The position numbers were made by a program, and so were the translations under genes. A DNA stretch of 11,813 nucleotides from Methanosarcinaceae archaeon. Lineage in GTDB: Archaea; Halobacteriota; Methanosarcinia; Methanosarcinales; Methanosarcinaceae. Positions 6,520 to 11,813 of this stretch are shown one piece after another (the first letter of the stretch is position 1; each line of letters begins with the position of its first letter). The notes below the pieces were generated by a model that did not search any database, was not told the DNA's origin, and was given only the letters and a program-made list of their open reading frames with translations. Location of the stretch: the NCBI GenBank assembly GCA_020793555.1, contig DQIO01000268.1, positions 1-11,813 of the forward strand. Direction: 5' to 3'.

Positions 6520-6631
6520 TAACACAAATTTTTCCCATCACATTTCGCACAAACTCTTTTAACCATTATTAAATTAAATGATTCTATTAATAAAGAATAA
6601 GGATTGGAATCAAATTTATCCACTGAAATGA

Positions 6632-6656
6632 AGCTCCCCAGAGCAGAGCTGCGGGG
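6632..6656. repeat. Small GC-rich inverted repeat in AT-rich DNA
   Basis: AGCTC at 6632-6636 pairs with GAGCT at 6646-6650, and alternatively CCCC at 6636-6639 pairs with GGGG at 6653-6656 around an AGC/GCT inner stem. It is the only GC-rich patch in the 157-bp gap between the two zinc-finger genes. It could be a transcript hairpin after the intact gene or the relic of a mobile-element end; there is no T-run. Confidence 0.3.
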
Positions 6657-6723
6657 TATTACAATTAAGATAAATACTTCTTTGCCGGATTGATCATTCC
6701 AATAAGATTCAGCATCTACTTAT

Positions 6724-6873
6724 TTATTTACCTTTACAAGTACCAATTGGGCATTTGCTATATGTTTTTCCACAGTTGCTACAAGCAAAATGTCCACAAC
6801 TATATACTTTCGCTCCTGGCCAATTTACTTCTTTATTATCTTTACCGCAAACATCGCATTTTCTTTTAGGCAA
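6724..6873 (-). CDS. 49-residue RING-like zinc-finger mini-protein
   Basis: Too short for usual gene calling. The frame from TTG at 6873 to TAA at 6724 gives 49 residues: PKRKCDVCGKDN, then KVYSCGHFACSNCGKTYSKC and PIGTCKGK. Cysteines and histidine are C6-x2-C9, C26-x-H28, C31-x2-C34 and C41-x4-C46. This is a C3HC4-like cross-brace arrangement as in RING fingers, except that the last pair is spaced by four rather than two residues. It very probably binds two zinc ions. TTG is chosen because GGTGGTGA lies five bases upstream and there is no in-frame ATG. A RING-like fold does not imply ubiquitin-ligase activity; in archaea such mini-proteins have no assigned role that I know of. A broken relative lies just downstream at 6247-6566. 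Confidence 0.75.
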   Translation of the reverse strand: MPKRKCDVCGKDNKEVNWPGAKVYSCGHFACSNCGKTYSKCPIGTCKGK

Positions 6874-6878
6874 AATTT

Positions 6879-6885
6879 CACCACC
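6879..6885 (-). promoter_or_regulatory. Ribosome binding site GGTGGTG supporting a TTG start
   Basis: GGTGGTGA, five bases before TTG at 6873, is the evidence for using the rare start codon. Confidence 0.6.
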
Positions 6886-7184
6886 ATTAAAAATAAATAT
6901 TCAGAACCAGTATAAACAAGTATCGATTCCATTTTACAAATCATGCATGTTTTCAAGAAAAATAAGGATCTGTTGGATAGCCACCCCTCAATAACTATCC
7001 CTGTGCTGATAGTACAGAGTCTTCATATACTTAAATCTCATCTTTGACAAATCAATTTTTTCACTAAATCAGTAGCAATAGCGTTAATTTTTCTGATTTT
7101 TTAGACCAAATCGCCACTTCTATAAAAATTCCACACTGGAAAAACACTATCAGTCTAACCATTCCATCATTCAAATAAATTTCA
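6886..7184. other. AT-rich intergenic region between divergent small genes
   Basis: About 300 bases without a convincing gene on either strand. A GTTTATACT stretch on the minus strand (6910-6918) lies about 25 bases before the ribosome binding site of the zinc-finger gene and could be its TATA element. CTGTGCTGATAGTACAG (7000-7016) is a weak inverted repeat. Nothing else is recognisable. Confidence 0.4.
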
Positions 7185-7193
7185 TTTTTATAT
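7185..7193 (+). promoter_or_regulatory. TATA-like element for the decayed plus-strand gene
   Basis: TTTTTATAT centred about 25 bases before ATG at 7215, the spacing expected for a leaderless archaeal transcript. Confidence 0.35.
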
Positions 7194-7214
7194 TGTGTAG
7201 GTATACAAAATATT

Positions 7215-7618
7215 ATGAAAAATAAAGAACAATATAACCAATATGTGTATATAGTAGTATACCAACAAATATGTATGGGTTGGATTCTTCATGAAATCCG
7301 AATGAAAACAAAGTCATACGTTGCTTTAAAGAAAATAGAAGAGTGGCAAAAAGGTAAAATCCAGCTACATATATCTCGGACCAACCAGCGATGACATGAA
7401 GATATTTGCCAATTTTCAGATCAAGCCACAAATTGATGAGAAAGAAATCAGCTACATTTGAAGGGTTCTATGAAAATGAACAACTGAAAAACCGGTATTA
7501 TTTATGGAGATCAATTAAACCAAGAACGGAGTTAGAAGAGATTTTCAGAAGATTGAAGATTAAGATTCCACAATTTGATGTGAAAGAATGTATACCTACA
7601 GATATTGAGGTTTTTTAG
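7215..7618 (+). pseudogene. Unrecognised gene decayed by two +1 frameshifts
   Basis: Three consecutive plus-strand frames each give protein-like sequence and hand over to the next. Frame 1 starts at ATG 7215 (a better start may be ATG 7302) and includes MKTKSYVALKKIEEWQKGK. After the A-run at 7348-7352 the next frame gives SSYIYLGPTSDDMKIFANF and QIKPQIDEKEISYI, ending in TGA at 7459. After the T-run at 7457-7459 the third frame gives EGFYENEQLKNRYYLW, RSIKPRTELEEIFRRLK and IKIPQFDVKECIPTDIEVF, ending at 7618. Joined, they would make about 105-135 residues. The YIYLGP motif recalls small archaeal proteins and mobile-element proteins with a 'KxxxYxYLG' strand, but I do not recognise the family. 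Both shifts fall in homopolymer runs, so sequencing error is a real alternative to decay. The C-terminal segment is the best-preserved part. Confidence 0.55.
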
Positions 7619-7624
7619 AAGTTG

Positions 7625-7659
7625 ATTGCCTCGATTGATGTCGATTATGGCAATTTTTT
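7625..7659 (+). terminator. Possible intrinsic terminator after the decayed gene
   Basis: ATTGCC (7625-7630) and GGCAAT (7649-7654) form a 6-bp stem with an 18-base loop that itself contains two TCGAT copies. A T-run follows at 7654-7659. It lies just after the stop at 7618. Archaeal terminators are mainly T-tracts, so the T-run may matter more than the weak stem. Confidence 0.35.
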
Positions 7660-7810
7660 GGCTTGGTTTTTGTCAAAGATGGGTTAAATAAAACGATTTC
7701 TTACTTTTGAATCCTGAGGTAGTTACCAACCCTTACCCAAATCCCTTAGTGTAGGGCTTTGTGTATAAAGCACGTCCTGTGTAAAGAGTGAAACATAAGT
7801 CCCCACACAC
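7660..7810. other. Intergenic region downstream of the polymerase gene
   Basis: No gene seen. It contains the small palindrome GGTAGTTACC (7718-7727) followed by a CCAACCCTTACCC stretch, and a short hairpin GCTTT/AAAGC (7756-7760 with 7767-7771). These could be relics of a mobile-element end or a transcript end for the minus-strand polymerase gene. Confidence 0.3.
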
Positions 7811-10540
7811 TTAAAAATCAAACAACGAACTCTGAGGCTTTTCCTTCTTCGAAACACTCCCCTTCTCTTTCGCCTCATTTTTCACAACATTCCTGACAAC
7901 CTTGCCATCCGAGGGCGTACTCGTAAAATCAAACAAACCCTTCTGCTTTGAATCGTAATCAAGGGAAGCCATATCCACCCCGAACACACCAAGTATCCGC
8001 TCGACTGGTGGCAAAATCTGTTTCTTTATGTAATAATCCACATCCAGCGGAATATTGTTCTCGCGCACATAATCAGGATCTTCCGCGCGGTCTACGAACA
8101 GACCCCTATCGGCAATAATGACAAACGGTATCCTCTCCCCGATCGGCGGGGACATACCTGTCCGTGCCTTGATCTTCTCAACGACCGTGATATGAGGTTG
8201 CTTATTCTTGTAACTCTCCTTTTTCTTGGAGAACTGACGGGTCAGTGTGAGATTATCGATCATGTCGGTATCTTTTTGCACATCAATGTTACGAACCCTG
8301 TCAACAATACCCCTGACATACTCAACAGCCCTGTCGATCGCACCTTCTTTGAGTACCATCTCCAGCACAGTGCTCAGCGTCTTTGATGTAAGCTCACACC
8401 AGTCACGCCGCACGGTTTCCATGCCCTTTACCTTGATTTCGTCACTCCAACCGGCACCATCGCGCTCGAAAACCCATATTGCATACCGTTTCTTTGCAAC
8501 GAACAGGGCGCGCTTTGCAATAGACTCGAACTCAAGTTCCATCGGATCAGGTAGTGAATCAGACACAATGCCGGATATCTTATTCCCCACAAGTTCAGCA
8601 TCCTCCAGCGTTATCTCGTCTTTTGAACTGCATTGCACAAATACACTGTCCGTATCCCCGTACACAACCGACAGTGTAATAGTCTTATCAGTGGACACTT
8701 GCGACGACTCAATTTCGTCTGTCAGGTATGCTTTGTTCTCATGAATAATTATATTGTGAATTGTATCATTAACAAGCGTGCGCGTGTTCAGGATATTCTG
8801 CCTGCCAAAACCTGTTACCGCATTTGCAAGTTGCATACTGTAAAGTCTGGCGCGAACGTAACCGGAATAACCATAAAAACTGTTCAACAGTATCTTAAGT
8901 GCAAGTTGGGTCGCATCCAGTACACGATGCTCCTCATCGCTCTTAGCGTCCCTCATACGTTGTTTCGTCTCAGTCCTGCGGTTTAGCAGGTCTTCAAGGA
9001 TCGATGGTACTATCCCTTTTGACACATCTGCACTAACGAATTCCCCACCGGAAGGTGGTTTTATCGTCTCCCCGTCAGGACGATCATGCTCTACCACACT
9101 CGTATAACAAAGGTTGTACGCCATCATGATAGTTGGATAAAGCGATTTGTAATCCAGAATAACCACATCCTCAAGCAGCCCTTTCCTTGGATCAAGCACC
9201 TCGCCACCTTTCAGAGATTCACTTTGTTTACTCCTGAAAGAACAGGTTGCATCGTTTGGTCTTGTAGGAATCACGCGGTCACGCTTCCCGAATTCCCGAA
9301 GCATGAGATTGTCGATCATGGAGGTTTGCCCCCCGTCCACGACTTCCTGAAGCAACGCACCACTAACCTGCGCCAATGCCACATATTTATCCAGAAGTTG
9401 TAATTTCAATATCAGGTCAAGAGCAAGTTCCGAGTCGCGGCGTGCATAATCCACGAATTTCCTTATCTTCTCGCCATCGTCTTCCCAGTACTCGACCATT
9501 TGCGTTACTTCAACATCCAGTTTTTCCCTGTCAAGTAATTCCTTCGCAACATTGCGCAAAGTATATCGCTTGAGACTGTACTGGCGTTTGACAAGCGGCA
9601 ACGCATCCACAACCACACGCCCCGGCATCGAGACTCTCGTAAAGTTCCCGATCTTGCGGTAACTCATCTGCCTGCCATCGCGCCCAATGGTTGACTTGAT
9701 GCTCATGCCGGATTCGTTGAGTAACTTCACCCTGTCTGTGATATAGGGCACATCGAAATCATTGATGTTATACCCCGCAACAATATCAGGATCATAGTCC
9801 TGAAATATCTCAAAAAAGCGATTGAGGAGTTTAGATTCGTCAGTGAACATCTCAACATCATCGTCGTCCATCCCTTCTATTTGTTTTAGCACAAGTATAA
9901 TCGACTCATGTCCCTCATATGCCGGTTCAAATGAAACACTGATCATGATCACCGCAGATGTTTCCGGCGTTGGCATTGCACCATCAACCGGCAGGCATTC
10001 AATATCGAATGCCAGATGTTTCAACGGCGCATTCGAGATGCTTTCAATGTCATCCACATCCGGCGCGGTTATTGTTTTATCACATGTGATCCAATCGCGG
10101 CGGATGTTTTCACCATCATGCGACGATTTTGCAGAAACCCATCCCATGCCGCAAAATCCACGGTCAACGAGAAAACGACTGCGAAACAGTATGTCGGTTT
10201 CGTAGACCGCTTTTACACCGGGCAGTTTTGCGATGTCATCCCGAATTTCAGGCACATTCTTCGGCGATTGAGTAGTAACCTTAAGCATCGGTTTTTTGGA
10301 CTTTTGGTATCCAATGGGTTCGAATTTTTGTACGATCTCCACTTTTTCAACTGATTCGAATTGCTCTTTTATTAAAGTCCCCAACTCGTCTGGATCGCTT
10401 TTGGCATTGACATAAAAATATGGTTCAAACCCCGGCACAAAACAGCAGACGCTTTCACCATCCCGCCTTCTCCCGAAAAGACGTATTATCGGTTTTTCAT
10501 TTTCATGAGTGTAATCAGCGTCTATTATCTGAAAGTCCAT
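7811..10540 (-). CDS. polB: Family B DNA polymerase (replicative, proofreading)
   Basis: 909 residues from ATG 10540, starting MDFQIIDADY as usual for euryarchaeal PolB; the 44 in-frame residues further upstream are Cys/Asn-rich and unlike the family. Proofreading motifs: Exo I FDIE (178-181), Exo II AGYNINDFD (255-263), Exo III YARRD (365-369). Polymerase motifs: A DYKSLYPT (463-470), B KILLNSFYG (549-557), C YGDTDS (627-632). All catalytic acids are present. There is no intein or large insertion in the motifs. The N-terminal domain is of the type that senses uracil in the template in euryarchaea. Two PIP-box-like motifs end the protein, QKGLFDF (866-872) and QSSLFDF (903-909), separated by a basic linker; they should bind the PCNA clamp. 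Role: DNA synthesis with 3'-5' proofreading at the replication fork or in repair. More GC-rich than its flanks, as expected of a core gene. Confidence 0.97.
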   Translation of the reverse strand: MDFQIIDADYTHENEKPIIRLFGRRRDGESVCCFVPGFEPYFYVNAKSDPDELGTLIKEQFESVEKVEIVQKFEPIGYQKSKKPMLKVTTQSPKNVPEIRDDIAKLPGVKAVYETDILFRSRFLVDRGFCGMGWVSAKSSHDGENIRRDWITCDKTITAPDVDDIESISNAPLKHLAFDIECLPVDGAMPTPETSAVIMISVSFEPAYEGHESIILVLKQIEGMDDDDVEMFTDESKLLNRFFEIFQDYDPDIVAGYNINDFDVPYITDRVKLLNESGMSIKSTIGRDGRQMSYRKIGNFTRVSMPGRVVVDALPLVKRQYSLKRYTLRNVAKELLDREKLDVEVTQMVEYWEDDGEKIRKFVDYARRDSELALDLILKLQLLDKYVALAQVSGALLQEVVDGGQTSMIDNLMLREFGKRDRVIPTRPNDATCSFRSKQSESLKGGEVLDPRKGLLEDVVILDYKSLYPTIMMAYNLCYTSVVEHDRPDGETIKPPSGGEFVSADVSKGIVPSILEDLLNRRTETKQRMRDAKSDEEHRVLDATQLALKILLNSFYGYSGYVRARLYSMQLANAVTGFGRQNILNTRTLVNDTIHNIIIHENKAYLTDEIESSQVSTDKTITLSVVYGDTDSVFVQCSSKDEITLEDAELVGNKISGIVSDSLPDPMELEFESIAKRALFVAKKRYAIWVFERDGAGWSDEIKVKGMETVRRDWCELTSKTLSTVLEMVLKEGAIDRAVEYVRGIVDRVRNIDVQKDTDMIDNLTLTRQFSKKKESYKNKQPHITVVEKIKARTGMSPPIGERIPFVIIADRGLFVDRAEDPDYVRENNIPLDVDYYIKKQILPPVERILGVFGVDMASLDYDSKQKGLFDFTSTPSDGKVVRNVVKNEAKEKGSVSKKEKPQSSLFDF

Positions 10541-10562
10541 GGCGTAAGTGTTGTTTAAAGAA

Positions 10563-10570
10563 CATATAGG
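10563..10570 (-). promoter_or_regulatory. TATA-like element of the polymerase gene
   Basis: CCTATATG lies centred about 26 bases before ATG 10540. No ribosome binding site precedes that ATG, so a leaderless or near-leaderless transcript is likely (inference). Confidence 0.45.
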
Positions 10571-10701
10571 TTTTGTGATTGGAGTTTTGTTTAGGGCTAA
10601 AATGGAAAAACCGAAACAACAACCGCGAAGCGGCGTATTTCCATACTTCTGACCAGTATATTTTGTGCACATGCAGAAACAGATCGTGCTGTTTTGTAAA
10701 T

Positions 10702-10764
10702 AAAAACACCAGAGTTGATTGCAGGTGCTTGTATATACGATATAGTTTGTAGTTTGGTGTTTTT
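10702..10764. repeat. 10-bp perfect inverted repeat with wide loop
   Basis: AAAAACACCA (10702-10711) and TGGTGTTTTT (10755-10764) are exact reverse complements, 43 bases apart. They lie between the surface-protein gene and the polymerase gene, both on the minus strand. On either strand the structure ends in a T5 run, so it could terminate transcription. The loop includes TATATACGATATAG, a possible distal TATA element. Confidence 0.5.
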
Positions 10765-10771
10765 GGGCAAT

Positions 10772-10784
10772 GCGCGCTTCGCGC
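10772..10784. terminator. GC hairpin downstream of the surface-protein gene
   Basis: GCGCG-CTT-CGCGC, a perfect 5-bp GC stem with a triloop, 20 bases after the stop at 10805 in the minus direction. The minus-strand sequence after it has no immediate T-run, but TTTTT follows later as part of the 10702-10764 repeat. Function as a terminator is uncertain. Confidence 0.35.
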
Positions 10785-10804
10785 GGAGGCGGCGCGGGGA
10801 GTGT

Positions 10805-11407
10805 TTAACTCCTGCGCGCTGCGATGGTTAATGCAAGGACGGCGGCGAGGATGGTGAAAGCGGGAGTGGATGGGGTTGTTGGGTCATCGGTTGATGTGGG
10901 GTCTGTTGTGGTGATTGAAGTGGTGTCGCCATCGTAGTATTCGGTGGAGATGTAAGGGACAGCAATGGTAAATCCACTACTTACAAGTGGATCAGGATTT
11001 CCATGTTCTAATATTGTATAATAAATATTCAATGGCATGGATCCACCTGCCCAATTATCAGTGGGTTTAACAATCCACTTATACACTTGTGTTGAACCAG
11101 CCTCACAAACATCTCCATCTGAATACACATCCATTCTAGATGTTGGACCACTTATTATTTCAAAATCGTTTTTACCAGTTTCCGTTAATTCAACATACAC
11201 ATCACTTTTTTGATTAACAGTTAAATCAATTCTTACACTAAACGGCTCACCAATTTTTAATGTGGGTTTTGCAACTTCTGCGCCAGTTAAAAGTTCATCA
11301 TTGTAATATACCTCATATGTATAAATTTCACCATATGGATTGTATGCCAATGCAATATTTGGCAACATAAGTAGTATCAACAAAAATATTGTAAATTTTG
11401 TATTCAT
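10805..11407 (-). CDS. Secreted, C-terminally anchored protein, sarcinarray family-like
   Basis: 200 residues. Signal peptide 1-21 (ends ALA^YNPYGEI). Residues 22-150 form a beta-rich extracellular domain with YEVYYNDELLTGA, KPTLKIGEPFSVRIDL, FEIISGPTSRMD and VYKWIVKPTDNWAGGSMPL, which I recall as the pattern of methanosarcinal 'sarcinarray' proteins. Residues 160-181 are a Thr/Ser/Asp/Pro linker, followed by PAF, a hydrophobic segment (184-197) and RRS. This tripartite tail resembles archaeosortase signals (PGF-type) but with PAF in place of PGF, so processing and lipid attachment are inferred. GGAG lies seven bases before the ATG. It starts 14 bases after the upstream gene's stop, so both are one transcript. 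The last 140 bases are markedly GC-rich, unlike the AT-rich body of the gene. Confidence 0.7.
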   Translation of the reverse strand: MNTKFTIFLLILLMLPNIALAYNPYGEIYTYEVYYNDELLTGAEVAKPTLKIGEPFSVRIDLTVNQKSDVYVELTETGKNDFEIISGPTSRMDVYSDGDVCEAGSTQVYKWIVKPTDNWAGGSMPLNIYYTILEHGNPDPLVSSGFTIAVPYISTEYYDGDTTSITTTDPTSTDDPTTPSTPAFTILAAVLALTIAARRS

Positions 11408-11421
11408 ATTTATTCTCCAAA

Positions 11422-11813
11422 TTAACTTAACTGATTAGTATAACCTTCAGACTCCTCTATTCTTCCACCAATTTTGTCACCAACACCTTTTGGACCTGAA
11501 CCTACAATCGTAGCAGCATAACCATTGAAGTCAAAAGAGATTTGTTCATTTTCACCTAATTTAAGCGGTTTACCATCCACTGTATTTTTAATCGGATGAA
11601 AAACAGGCATACCTTCCCTCACATAAACCTGCCCAACATGCCCAAAATAAGGATCAAAAATAACCTCATTATCGTTATCAATCACCCTGAACACCTGATA
11701 CTTCCCCACAACATCATAAGTCCATACATTAATAGTAAACACCCAGTGCGGTGGAATCAAAGGCAACCCGGCAGGAACCATGTTCATCGTCTTCTCCACT
11801 TGCTTTAAAACTC
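11422..11813 (-). CDS. Unrecognised protein, C-terminal part (5' end outside window)
   Basis: The frame is open from the right edge of the window to TAA at 11422 (about 130 residues), with no stop upstream. The GTG at 11799 has no good binding site, so I take this as the 3' end of a longer gene. The sequence is beta-rich, with VPAGLPLIPPHWVFTINVW, YQVFRVIDNDNEVIFDPYFG, VYVREGMPVFHPIKN and a Gly-rich VGSGPKGVGDKIGG near the end. There is no membrane segment, anchor or signal in the visible part. It lies 14 bases upstream of the sarcinarray-like gene, so it is probably part of the same surface-protein operon. I do not recognise the family. Confidence 0.65.
   Translation of the reverse strand, partial: VLKQVEKTMNMVPAGLPLIPPHWVFTINVWTYDVVGKYQVFRVIDNDNEVIFDPYFGHVGQVYVREGMPVFHPIKNTVDGKPLKLGENEQISFDFNGYAATIVGSGPKGVGDKIGGRIEESEGYTNQLS

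Larger units (their letters stand above)
6247..6566 (-). pseudogene. RING-like zinc-finger mini-gene interrupted by a MITE
   Basis: On the minus strand, 6566-6522 read MVKRVCAKCDGKNLC. After one extra base, and after removing the element at 6321-6509 with one target copy, the reading continues KEHFSC, a TAA stop, then SCARGRSTCSLCGKSMK and a final TAA at 6247-6249. The rebuilt Cys/His pattern C-x2-C-x5-C-x2-H-x2-C-x2-C-x6-C-x2-C matches a compact RING-type or treble-clef zinc finger, with the internal stop falling inside the H-x2-C-x2-C segment. It resembles the intact mini-protein encoded at 6724-6873. Three lesions (a +1 frameshift, a stop and the insertion) make it a pseudogene. No ribosome binding site is seen before the ATG. 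Family identity beyond the zinc-finger pattern is not recognised. Confidence 0.6.

Noticed and set aside
7213..7431. 72-residue hydrophobic minus-strand open frame
   Set aside because: It has no ribosome binding site, and the plus strand gives better protein-like sequence that continues across frames to 7618.
8247..8744. 165-residue plus-strand open frame, and several others opposite the polymerase gene
   Set aside because: They lie antisense to well-conserved PolB coding sequence, with Ser/Arg-rich composition typical of shadow frames.
7811..10540. Intein in the polymerase
   Set aside because: Motifs A, B and C are uninterrupted and the length is normal for archaeal PolB.
10541..10672. N-terminal extension of the polymerase (44 residues)
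   Set aside because: The residues are unlike PolB starts, and the ATG at 10540 begins the family-typical MDFQIIDADY; a TATA-like element also fits the shorter form.
1..11813. tRNA, rRNA or riboswitch genes
   Set aside because: No cloverleaf, rRNA or known riboswitch pattern was seen by eye in the gaps; a covariance-model scan would be needed to be certain.

Overview
The window looks like a piece of a methanogenic (or methanogen-related) archaeal chromosome, most likely order Methanosarcinales. The reasons are a euryarchaeal-type family B DNA polymerase with PCNA-binding tails, a secreted protein resembling the methanosarcinal 'sarcinarray' family, AGGTG/GGAG-type ribosome binding sites, TATA-like elements placed for short or leaderless transcripts, and AT-rich accessory DNA beside a more GC-balanced polymerase gene. 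Genus cannot be decided from sequence alone.

Layout. Bases 1-650 are a junkyard of gene 3' ends: the tail of a DUF2283 gene (+), a HicB-like antitoxin tail (-), the last third of a PhoU gene (+), and an unrecognised tail (-). The HicB-like and PhoU remnants meet at their truncated 5' sides near base 260, as one deletion would leave them. Bases 638-4229 hold a two-gene minus-strand operon. The first gene is a large secreted chimera: signal peptide, carbohydrate-binding-like domain, RlpA-like double-psi barrel, complete M23 metallopeptidase, four Asp-rich propeller-type repeats and a dockerin-like end. The second is a membrane protein built from an exact-register 113-residue duplication plus a 10-residue-repeat tail. 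Bases 4379-6191 hold a second minus-strand operon, a TPR/coiled-coil protein followed by a polytopic membrane protein.

Bases 6247-6873 hold two tiny RING-like zinc-finger genes on the minus strand. One is intact (49 aa, TTG start). The other is broken by a frameshift, a stop codon and a 189-bp MITE with perfect 19-bp terminal inverted repeats and an exact 10-bp target duplication. Bases 7215-7618 contain a plus-strand gene readable only across three frames. Bases 7811-10540 encode DNA polymerase B with all exonuclease and polymerase motifs and two PIP-box-like motifs. Bases 10805-11813 contain a surface-protein operon: the 3' end of an unrecognised gene followed by the sarcinarray-like protein.

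Functional picture. The polymerase is the only clearly housekeeping gene. The rest is cell-surface, membrane and small zinc-protein content with several decayed genes. The most unusual items are the archaeal M23/RlpA/dockerin secreted protein with its repeat-built membrane partner, and the MITE-interrupted RING-like mini-gene lying next to its intact relative.
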